Assembly (NCBI RefSeq): GCF_010093595.1
Contig: NW_022985454.1
Coordinates: forward strand, 347,118-411,117
Source of the DNA: Mytilinidion resinicola
Lineage: Eukaryota; Ascomycota; Dothideomycetes; Mytilinidiales; Mytilinidiaceae
Direction of reading: 5' to 3'
DNA: 64,000 bases
Shown here: piece by piece, positions 54,568 through 62,962 of the stretch
How positions within the stretch are numbered: position 1 is the first letter of the stretch
Layout of the letters: the number at the start of each line of letters is the position of its first letter
Made by a program: the position numbers and the translations under genes
The notes under the pieces: generated by a model
Database searches by the model: none
The model's input: the letters and a program-made list of their open reading frames with translations, nothing else
Told to the model about the DNA's origin: nothing

Positions 54568-55150
54568 GCGGGATGGGTGGACACTGCGACGAACGGTATT
54601 CTAAAATTGGGGAAGTTGAAGAGCTTTCAAATGTCTTGAGGTTTCTTGATGTGGATGCGGTATCAGCTTGGCTAGGCTACGAGGAGCGGTATGGATGCTG
54701 CGACTGATTGTTTTCTAAAAATTGGAGAAGGCGAGGTGTTCTTGAGTTACATGCGATGTTGGCTTGGCTAGGCTATGATGAGCGGATTCAGCGTCTCATT
54801 GATGGAGTACATGGTATGGCACGGCACGAAGTCCACACGAGCGATGAATTATGGACGGGCGGCTTCTTTTGATTTTTTTTGCTGAGAGCGATCTGCGGAT
54901 CGTGTATATCAGACCCGAGTAGGGTTCTTGAGAGCGACTCGTGCTCAGTGGTTCTAGGCAGATTGTCTAGGAATTGATGATACTTAGATCTTGAAACTCT
55001 GCCTCCACGTCCTGCCTGCTTGTGTTGTGCTTTGCACTGTGATGCTGCATATCCTCGGAGCATTCATGCTGACGTGAAAAAGGACACCATGAGGTGTTGC
55101 ATGCGAGTAATGAGAAACCCCCCCTTCCCCCCGCCCCCGGGGGTTTCCAG
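54568..55150. other. convergent spacer with a tandem duplication
   Basis: 54581-54785 contains two diverged tandem copies of a 90-110-bp segment just after the stop codon. The rest is 3' sequence of both neighbours. Confidence 0.55.
54581..54785 (+). repeat. diverged tandem duplication in the 3' region
   Basis: Copy 1 (from 54581) and copy 2 (from about 54698) share GCGAC.GA..G..TTCTAAAA, TTGG.GAAG, and AGCTTGGCTAGGCTA.GA.GAGCGG. The second copy is about 20 bp shorter. Confidence 0.7.
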
Positions 55151-56154
55151 TCAAGCCTTCTTCTTAAGCACGCCCCAAATCCTAGGCAAGCAACTATACG
55201 GCTCATCGTCCACGACAATGTCACCCGGGTTCTCCCACTCCCCAGCAGCCAGGATATCCGCCTTGATATCCCGATGCAGACAACACCCGACGAGAGCGCT
55301 CCACGCAGGATTCCAGCAAACTAATTCTCATATCAGCCCCCTCCGCACAGTTTCCACGGCACATCCCTTAATGTGATAAAACTAAATACGTACCTTGCGC
55401 CACAGCCGTCGCAGCATCCCTACTCCTTTCATGCTCCCAAAACACAAAGCTGCCCCCGGGCCTCAACAGCTTCCACACCTCCCGCATCACGCTCTTCACA
55501 TCCCCCACCGCGCACAACACCTGGATACTCAGCACCGTATCCATACTCCCCTCTGTAACCCCCTCCCGTCGCAGAATCTCGCTGTCTTCAACACCGCACA
55601 CGAGAAACTTGTACTTATCCTGGCGATCAAGTTTCTCGAGCTTCGCGGCAATGGCGGCGCCATAATGCGGGTTAGGATCAACGGCGTACACGAAGTCGAC
55701 GCGGGATGCGTCGTAGCGGTGGATTTGGTTGCCGGGGCCGGGGCCGAGCTCGAGGATTGTGCCGTGCGCGGCGCGGACGAGGGAGGGGACGACGGTGGTG
55801 TTTTCGAAGGCGATGAAGCCGTCGGCTGTGCACATGAGTCAATATGTAGGGGGTGCACGAGAGTTAATTATCTAGGGGGTGGAGTTGAGTTGAGGACAAG
55901 GGAAGTTACACGTTATGATGAGGAGTTTTGCTTTGGCGGCGTCTCGGATTCGGTGGGGATGGGTAAGGGAAGCGAGGCCGTCTTTGCGGAGGGCTTCTTT
56001 GAGAGCGGCGTAGTGCACTGTTTTGGGGGAATTAGTAGGGTGGTGTAGGGGAGGATGAGGATGGGAGGATGAGGATGGGAGAATTACATTGGATGGAGAG
56101 CCAGATGAGCAGGAATGGTCGGAAGATGCCTCGGAGGCGGTCTTTAAGGGCCAT
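55151..56154 (-). CDS. SAM-dependent methyltransferase, METTL7-like
   Basis: Exons 56154-56088, 56017-55910, 55825-55394 and 55320-55151 join in phase to 258 residues. The N-terminus GIFRPFLLIWLSIQ is a hydrophobic anchor, as in METTL7 proteins of ER and lipid droplets. Motif I is GTILELGPGPGNQIHRYDAS (residues 80-99), then FVYAVDPNPHYGAAIAAKL, DTVLSIQVLCAVGDVKSVMR and LLRPGGSFVFWEHERSRDAA. The C-terminus ends DEPYSCLPRIWGVLKKKA. The small-molecule or thiol methyl acceptor is unknown. The donor at 55909 (GTAACT) is the only one in phase with exon 3; the overlapping GTGTAA two bases earlier is not. Confidence 0.87.
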
Positions 56155-56951
56155 GGTGCTTTATTTGATGACTTGTAAGCATAAAGACGATGATTGTAGC
56201 GAGGCAGTGGTAACTCACGTAATTCAAACGACCTCGGGAGGATTTGTGTAAGAAAGCAAAGTATGCGCAAGAATGTAGCACACCAAGTGGGTAGCGCAAC
56301 ATGTAAGAAAGAAAGTGTGGGAGGAATCTCTCAGAATGATTTTATATGCGGGCCAATGTCCTGCTCTCACATGGAGGGGTAAGCGGGAAGCTGGACGTGC
56401 CCCATTGGTTTGATCATGGGCCCCACGTAGCTTGAGTCATGGAGCATTGACAAGAAATATGGAGCGTCCGCCGGGAACACTAGGTATATGCTTTTTGAGA
56501 TTGGAAAAAGAAGCGACAAGGTAAGCTCTTGTCCAGCGGCAAAGCTCTTGCCCAGCGTCGAGGTTATCTTGCGACAGAGCGGGTCGGTAGAAGGAGGTTT
56601 GGGGTGAGCTGTGGGAAGTCTGGGAGGTCTCCGAAGGCTGGGAGGCTGCTAGTCCTTTGGGATGGGGGAAACGGTTGTCTTATGGAGCGCGAATGACGTG
56701 AATTTGAGTGGTTCGCTACAACACATGCTACAGCGCACTACCAGCACACTAAGCCCAACGCAGAACCTGCCATGTCGTTCCGAATGTGGCTAGCGCTGCA
56801 TGCACGGAACTACAATCCGTGGACACCGCGGTGTCTCTGAGCTAGCTGAGGTGAAAGCGCGAACACTGGACGTGCGAGAATTGGCTGTCGGACAGGCTAG
56901 ATTCTCTGCGGCAGCTAAGAAGTAGGACTGGCGCGTGTGCACGTGCATAGA

Positions 56952-56975
56952 CTACTCGGGCCCCGGCCCGAGTAG
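56952..56975. repeat. perfect 11-bp-arm inverted repeat
   Basis: CTACTCGGGCC, then CC, then GGCCCGAGTAG: a GC-rich hairpin just before an AT-rich patch. Confidence 0.85.
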
Positions 56976-58399
56976 ATAGCAGCCCGCACCTGTTATAAGC
57001 CTACATTTAGAAAAGATATATCTCATTATCAAGTAAGAATGCCTAAGCGCTAAGACTTATAAAAAGTCTACTATTCTAGTGGCGTTAAGGATAGCGTCTC
57101 CAAAGATATCCTGTACCCATGACTCCATCTGAACGATCAGACTTTCCACTTAAGTATCTTTTAAACACGCTGCCCCGAAGGAGTGGGAAAGGGCGGAAAG
57201 ACATGGCCAGGGAAGGCGTCGAGATCGCTTAGTCTACAAGGGCTGGGCTTGTGCCCTGCATATATAGAGATGTGATGTTACATAGATGTGAGACTTTGAG
57301 TTTTGGAGGTGGTGGAAGGAGAGGATGCCGGAAGGCCAGGAAAGAAGACGGACGGAGGGAGGACGAAGTTAAGTACTTTTTACAGCTTGCCAAGGCCGTT
57401 ATGGCTGCCGTAGCTTGGGAGAACCAGACCGCGCGCACGAATACGAATTCAAGAAGCTGGGAGCGGGATCAGAGTCATTTGTTTCGCCTACCCACGGTAC
57501 GTTTAGAGGGCCGCGATGATAGGGGTCAACACAATACGGGGAACTAGCAGACATTCCAAGTATAAGCAGCTAACGCAGATGACAGAAATATTAAACTAAA
57601 AAGAGGAACATAATCTCTAATCAGGAAATTTGCGGGAAAATAAGGATATCAGTCTATCCCGCCATACGTCCCACTGCTTGCGGTGCCCTAGCCGGAATTT
57701 GAATGTCTGGTAGGTTGCTGCGTTCATCCAGATATGTCGCCTTTTGAAGCCGCCCATGGGCCCAGTGAGAAATCTGTTGACGATGACGGATGAAGAGCAT
57801 CTGATGCGAAGAATTTTCGAAGAACCGGGCGACCGTAGCCTGCTACTGAGGAGCTGGGTTCGAGTACCCTGGTTGTAGAGGGAAATGTGACTCTGAGGTG
57901 TTCATACCGCGTATGCGCAGCAACACGTCGTATCTATGAAAAATTCTTGAGTGCAGTTGACCTAAACGTTTATTGTAAGGAAAAGCTAGAGGAGAGATCT
58001 TCTAGAAGGACTTCGATGATTTGAAGGACGCTGGCAAGGGCTCACAAGGCATGACCGCTGAATTTCAGCTCTCCGCGTTCCCATTCCAATACGCTCCGCC
58101 CTTCCACCTCGAAATAACCTCGAAATTGAACCATTTCTTCCCTTTCCAGCTTCGTTCAGTACTCCTCATCGTCCAATCGTCGTCGATACCGGCCCCAAAC
58201 TTCCTCTCTAAACCGCTCCCTCTCGTGTTGGCTCCCATGGTTACCCTCCTCGCTACCAAAGTACTGCGTTCTCTTTTTCTCAGCCGACCTCCATTCCCGT
58301 GGTTCTAATATCTCTTCTCGAAGCATCCTCATCCTCGCCACCAAACCCTCAGCACCGCGCTCTGACGATGCCCGAGTATAAAAACTCCCATTTACCCCG

Positions 58400-58619
58400 T
58401 CTCCTCCCAACTTCACACAAACTCCAACAACCACACACACACTCAAGCTCTCACACTTCAATCCACAACCAAACCAAACCACTACACTCTCACACCTCAG
58501 CTCAAACACACACCTCTCTCCCCCTCTGCAAACCCACACACACACACACACGCACCTCTCTCTCTCTCCCTCTCTCAAACCAAACCAAACCAAACCAACC
58601 CACGCAAAGCCACTCCAAA
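58400..58619 (+). promoter_or_regulatory. pyrimidine/CA-rich 5' leader
   Basis: Over 200 bp of C/T/A-rich sequence almost without G, including a (CA)n run at about 58533-58551, a (CT)n run at about 58555-58575 and AAACC repeats at about 58577-58598, directly before the ATG at 58620. Such leaders are typical of highly expressed fungal genes. Confidence 0.6.
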
Positions 58620-58841
58620 ATGGTTTACCCCATGACCGCCACCAGCGCCGCCGCCACCAAGCGCACCTCCCAGAAGTGCACCTGCGGCTGCAACTCCCTC
58701 ACCGGCACCCTCTTCAGCGGCCCCACCTGGTCCCTCGCCGAAGAAGTCGCCCGCAAGAGCTCCCAGCACACCCACAAGAACGTCGCCAAGCAGCTGGGCT
58801 CCAAGGCCGCGAAGGCGCTGTCGAGTGTTTTTGATTTTTGA
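58620..58841 (+). CDS. small CTCGC protein, unknown
   Basis: 73 residues: MVYPMTATSAAATKRTSQ, then KCTCGCNSLTGTLFSG, PTWSLAEEVARKSSQHTH, and KNVAKQLGSKAAKALSSVFD. Third positions are almost all C or G, a strong codon bias, and the leader is of highly-expressed type. The three cysteines in CTCGC could bind a metal or anchor a modification, but there are too few for a metallothionein. No signal peptide. The rest is a basic amphipathic helix. Not recognised by name. The longer frame back to 58299 lies within the repetitive leader and is rejected as the start. Confidence 0.75.
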   Translation: MVYPMTATSAAATKRTSQKCTCGCNSLTGTLFSGPTWSLAEEVARKSSQHTHKNVAKQLGSKAAKALSSVFDF

Positions 58842-59337
58842 GTGCGAGAAAGAAGTTTGTGGGCATATGTGGCCGAAACGCGTGTGGGCGCTTCGGCTAA
58901 CAGTGCACAGTGATTCGACGAGATGAGATGGATACGTGATACATGGAGGAGGGAACTATGGGCGTTGAACTTTTTTTAATGGGACGGGGCGGAGTTTTAG
59001 GGGTGCGGATTGGATAGGAGGTGTCAGGTGACGGGGGCTTTCGTGGTTCTTGCATAGCTATTGGGTACGCGACGTTTTGGGGTTTGGGTAGAGCTTAGAT
59101 TGAGACAGCGGGATAAGCGCATGAGCGAATGAGGATACGTTTCTTCCCTTTTTTTTTTTTTCGTGGAGACCTTGCTGTGACGTGACGTGATGAAGATGCG
59201 GCTGATGTGTGACGACGTGACAAGAGTCTTGCAACACCACAACTTGCTTCTTCGTGTCATTGCCAAAGTATGAACAGAGGCGGTGTCGGGATATTCGAAA
59301 GAAAGAGCGACCTTAGACACAGGTATGAAAACTGTTA

Positions 59338-59872
59338 GAGTTCTAGGTTATAAGTTTAGGCGCTCGAATATACTACTGCACCAGCTCTTTTCTTGCTGGT
59401 TCGACACCGCTGTGAAGATGGCCTTAGCTAGCAGGTATGGGGTTGAACAGAAGGTGGTCTAATTTCTAATTTGGTAGCCTTTTCATCGTATCTAGAGCCT
59501 CAAAAACCTATTAGTGATGAATCGATATGCTCAGATTCCTCGTTTGCTGTCTCGTCACTATTGCTAGGAGTACCCTAGCCAGAGGGTGTTCACTTGCCCA
59601 GAATGTAGCCTAACACTCGCTGCATTGACCTACTCATCGTGTTTACGGTCTTAGAAATCTCTCGGTGACGGAATGGGTGCGCTTAGGCTTCTGTCTTGCT
59701 GTCTCGACACCACCGTGAAGAGTACTCTAGCTGGCAGATATTTAATCAGCCAAAAGGTAGCCTACCTTCCACTGCATCGAGCTTTACATTGCGTTTAGGG
59801 TTTCGAATGCTGATAGGTGCACCCCAAGCAGTGGCAAGAAAGAGTGCTGCCCAAACATACGTCCCGGGATTG
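59338..59872. mobile_element. MITE copy 3 with triplicated core
   Basis: Ends resemble MITE 1: GAGTTCTAGGTTATAAGTTTAGGCGC on the left, and ACCCCAAGCAGTGGCAAG ... CCCGGGATTG on the right, with TA outside each (59336-59337, 59873-59874). The core segment (TTGCTGTCTCGACACCAC.GTGAAGAG.. CTCTAGCTGGCAG .. TTTAGGGTTTCGAATG) occurs three times, at about 59385, 59535 and 59688, giving 535 bp instead of about 230. All units are diverged. Confidence 0.75.
59385..59822 (+). repeat. three ~150-bp tandem units inside MITE 3
   Basis: Unit heads TCTTGCTGGTTCGACACCGC, CGTTTGCTGTCTCGTCACTA and TCTTGCTGTCTCGACACCAC are spaced 146 and 153 bp. Each is followed by a C/TTAGCTAGCAGG / CCTAGCCAGAGG / TCTAGCTGGCAG block. 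Confidence 0.75.
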
Positions 59873-59914
59873 TATTTTATGACTGAAGTCAATGGCCTTC
59901 ACTTCTTCTCTTAG

Positions 59915-61504
59915 TCAAAACTCACACGCCCCAAGTCCCACCCCACCTCCCCATTCCTCTGTAGATCCACATTTACAATGCCAGTCCTCTTTCTTATTCC
60001 TATTCCGACACACCGCGCAGAACCACTGCCCCTCCCCCAATATCCCCTCCCTCGGCCACTTCTTCTTCAACTTCCTCTGATCACTCTTGCCCGCGCCACA
60101 TCTATGACAACTCTCCCTCTCCGCCCCGTTATACACGCCACAGGATATCGCAACACACACCCACTCTCCTTTCAGCAGTTTATGGATCGGCTTCGCAGCC
60201 TCTTTCGGCGTGCCGCAAGTAGAGTTATGGCACATTTGCCAGGTGGAGTGGTTGTGCCAGCCGCAGCTAGGCAGGCCGCAGAACCAGTCGCCGGGGTGCC
60301 AGTCGACGGACAGGGGCCGGGGGTCAAAGGGGAATCTGAGAAGTTCGGCAGGTGTGGGTGGTGGCGATGGCTTCTCGAAGCGTTTCTTGTGGCTCCGTTT
60401 TTCCCCAAAGGTCAAGTGCTTTCGGATTTGAAGGGGTCCGGGAGTCCTCAGGAGACTGGGAGAGGGGTCAGAGGGAACTTTGAGAATTGTAAGAGGCATA
60501 GGTGGTGGCGATAGCTTTTTAGAGCGTTTGCTGATAGTCCGGTTTTCCCTAAAGACCAGGCGTGGTCGGACTTGAAGGCGTCCTGGAGTCTTTACGGGAG
60601 TAGAAGTTGCAACCCGCATTGGGGCTTTCGCGTGACTAGGAGTTTCCAGGTGACTTGGGATGTTTGCGCACTTTCGAGCCCTCACTTGCTCGTACAATGT
60701 TACATATTTTTGGATTCTTACGGGTTTCGCGGAAACAGACTGGGGAGTTGCTACCCGCGTTGGGACTTTTGCGTGACTAGCATTTCCCAGGTAACTTCGG
60801 ATGTTTGCGTGCTTTCGAGCCCCCACTTGCTCGTGAAATGTTACGTATTTTTGGATTCTTACGGGTTTCGCGGAAGAAGGCTGGGGATCTGACTCTGTGA
60901 CTCTAGGAAGGTCATCCCCATGCAATTTACCCGCTTTCGAGACATTCAAGCCAGACGGTGCAGATCCGTTGCTAATCTTTATGTTTTTCAAGGCAGGACT
61001 CTGCGCCAGGCTTTTTCCAGCGGGCTGGGATTCCGTTTCTATGCCTTTTGAACTATCCTGGCCCGCTCCAGGTGTCTTCTTAAGTGCTTCAAATTGTGCC
61101 TTAATACGCTTGTATCTCGCAAATGGATCGACTTGCTTCGGTGGGTCTATCTTCCTAGATGTGCTTCCGGACTGTGAGTTGATCGGTTTCTCGGTGACAT
61201 CCTTGGCAGTGGGCTCTGTGACTTTAGCGTTGGGTTCATTTTGTACGGAAAACCTTCTTATTTCTATCTCCTTCCCGAGAAAGTCATCCCTGGTAGTTGC
61301 CACGGGTGGGATAGCTCTCACAGGCTCTTCAACCAATTTCGGGATATCCCTAGTAGTTGGATCGGTCTCAGTCCGTAACTCCGGTATCCTATGAGAGCTT
61401 GCTACTCCTCGTACTTTCCTTAGCAGGGTTGGGGAACTACTTGGTTGTCGGTGCGGCGTGCATGATTGGCGCAATACACACGGCACACGCGTAGTCCTCG
61501 TCAT
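59915..61504 (-). CDS. protein with RanBP2-type-like zinc fingers and internal repeats
   Basis: A single ORF of 529 residues. The last 115 residues hold three RanBP2-like fingers: DWFCGLPSCGWHNHSTWQMC ... CGTPK, EWVCVAISCGVYNGAERESC HRCG, and QWFCAVCRNRNKKEDWHCKC G. The first two have an extra residue in the first Cys knuckle. The middle carries four copies of a 40-45-residue repeat with the core P-[VL]-x-I/V-x-K/R-x-x-[TV]-F/L-x-E (AKPVRIQKYVTFHEQ, AKPVRIQKYVTLYEQ, PGRLQVRPRLVFREN, PGPLQIRKHLTFGEK). RanBP2 fingers bind RNA or ubiquitin. The N-terminus (TRTTRVPCVLRQSCTPHRQP) is Arg-rich. The only ATG, at 61504, lies inside the 3' end of the holo-ACP synthase CDS, so the true start may be in another exon. 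Confidence 0.75.
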   Translation of the reverse strand: MTRTTRVPCVLRQSCTPHRQPSSSPTLLRKVRGVASSHRIPELRTETDPTTRDIPKLVEEPVRAIPPVATTRDDFLGKEIEIRRFSVQNEPNAKVTEPTAKDVTEKPINSQSGSTSRKIDPPKQVDPFARYKRIKAQFEALKKTPGAGQDSSKGIETESQPAGKSLAQSPALKNIKISNGSAPSGLNVSKAGKLHGDDLPRVTESDPQPSSAKPVRIQKYVTFHEQVGARKHANIRSYLGNASHAKVPTRVATPQSVSAKPVRIQKYVTLYEQVRARKCANIPSHLETPSHAKAPMRVATSTPVKTPGRLQVRPRLVFRENRTISKRSKKLSPPPMPLTILKVPSDPSPSLLRTPGPLQIRKHLTFGEKRSHKKRFEKPSPPPTPAELLRFPFDPRPLSVDWHPGDWFCGLPSCGWHNHSTWQMCHNSTCGTPKEAAKPIHKLLKGEWVCVAISCGVYNGAERESCHRCGAGKSDQRKLKKKWPREGILGEGQWFCAVCRNRNKKEDWHCKCGSTEEWGGGVGLGACEF

Positions 61505-62124
61505 GGCTTATGCTCAGGTTGACAATTTCCCCTTCCAACTCCTGCACCCTCTTTGCGTTATCTTGTGCCTCTAGTGCCTGGAATATCGCGTCGTGCTTGT
61601 TGAGGGACCTGAAAGGTTTGATTGTGCTTATAGGAGTAGGTTTAGATTCAGCTTTTGTGTCGTCGAAAGGACTATCGAGGACGACAGCGTAGACACCGCC
61701 AGACGATGGGTCTGAGGGGTCCTTTGGATGGGGTAGCACAACCACGTCACGGAGGAGTATACGGCGTGGCTTAACGGCTTTTATGACGGCTTCTTTGGCG
61801 GCCCATCTACCAGGAGCTTCAATCAGCCTGTAGTCGCAAAATTTTGAGCCGAATCTAGAGGGCCAATGCTGACTGTGTATACCTTCCGGCAATGTGTTTG
61901 CTTATGATATCAATTGACACATCATTGCCCCCAAATCGAGCCCAGTAGTAACGCTGTTCGAGCGGGTGGTAGATTCGGTTGAGAAGCTTGTTCAGGCGCT
62001 GGGAGCGCTGCGATACCGCGGTGCGGGAGGGAAGGCCGGGAGCGATGAGAAGGCGCACTATGCGGGGAACATGGCATAGGTCAATTCCAACGTTATAGGG
62101 GAGAGCAAATGGGCGCGGCGCCAT
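61437..62124 (-). CDS. PPT2: holo-[acyl-carrier-protein] synthase
   Basis: Exons 62124-61883 and 61806-61437 join in phase 2 across a 76-nt intron to 203 residues. It transfers 4'-phosphopantetheine from CoA to an acyl carrier protein (AcpS family; in yeast Ppt2 serves mitochondrial ACP). Signature: VGIDLCHVPRIVRLL (residues 12-26, with the Mg-binding Asp) and HIAGRWAAKEAVIKAVKPRR spanning the splice junction. The C-terminus VNLSISHDEDYACAVCIAP closes the fold. Only the GTAG acceptor at 61807 restores GRWAAKEA. Fungal AcpS enzymes often contain insertions like the one at residues 105-150. No clear mitochondrial presequence before MAPRPFALPYN. Confidence 0.93.
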
Positions 62125-62962
62125 GGGCGCTGGCGGACTGGAGGTCCATCAAATGAAGCTTGAAGCTCGAATAAGGTCGGAGCTCATCATTGGATGAATT
62201 GAGACCGGACCGACCTTTCACCGTGAAGATCATGTGACCTTAGCCGTCTCCATCCTTTACCTTTGTGCCACCCGACTGTAGCCTACTTTCCATGTAGGTG
62301 GAGATTCGGATCCGATTAATGTGGAAGTTTTCTCTTGGGGGGCCGGATCAAACTCTGACCACGTCTCTAGAGAGCGTGTGACCTCGATCTTCTACATGTC
62401 AACACCAGAATGCGAACCGGGCCCCCGGCTTTCTAAACGTACGCCCAACCTTATCGTGCTCCTTCACACCCTCCAGTCTTGCCACCTGCCCGCATCGTGA
62501 AGGCTGCGCCGATCTAGCTATGTATAATGATGCTCGCCCACGAGGATCGGCCTGTTTCGTCTTGTCAAACAGTCGTCGGACTTCGAACAACACCCCTGCG
62601 TCCCTACTCCCACAGCCCTGAACCCCGACGAGGGACCTCCACATTCGCCCATTCGCCATTACCAATATACCGTCGGCGATGCACGGTGTTGGTTACCCGA
62701 TTCTCACTCACACAATGTGTTTAGTGTGCTGACCTCAAACATGCGCGGAGTTTTTTTGTGCGCTGGAGGGCGACGCGGGCCCGGCAATCAGGCCAAAATG
62801 GCGCAGGTGGGAGGACAGATATATTCCACAGTGCAGCACAACGGACCCCACGCCGCCTCTCCTTCTCTTTCACTCGTATCTTGCGCTGCTTGTCAAAGTT
62901 TGCGTCTGCTAGTCTCTTGTAGTATCGAATGATTTCTTCTTAATATCCATACTCTCGTCACC
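62125..62962. promoter_or_regulatory. divergent upstream region
   Basis: Spacer between holo-ACP synthase (-) and the right-edge ORF (+). No domain-bearing ORF. C/T-rich tracts at 62,850-62,940 fit a 5' leader of the plus-strand gene. Confidence 0.5.

Larger units (their letters stand above)
56155..58619. other. long intergenic region with an AT-rich patch and a hairpin
   Basis: No supported gene in 2.4 kb. 56952-56975 is a perfect 24-nt palindromic hairpin. 56,995-57,130 is AT-rich, in contrast to its flanks. 57,229-57,547 has short ORFs on both strands with no domain. 58,400-58,619 is the pyrimidine/CA-rich leader of the next gene. Confidence 0.5.
58842..59914. other. intergenic with MITE 3
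   Basis: 3' region of the small-protein gene, then the third and longest MITE copy, ending about 40 bp before the stop codon of the zinc-finger gene. The minus ORF 59024-59320 has no domain. Confidence 0.55.

Noticed and set aside
57840..57875. GGGTTCGAGTACCC resembling a tRNA T-arm
   Set aside because: The T-loop pairing is suggestive, but no D-arm, anticodon arm or acceptor stem was found in the preceding 80 bases.
58299..58619. N-terminal extension of the small CTCGC protein
   Set aside because: The extension is encoded by CA/CT repeats of the leader; the ATG at 58620 is followed by normal biased codons.
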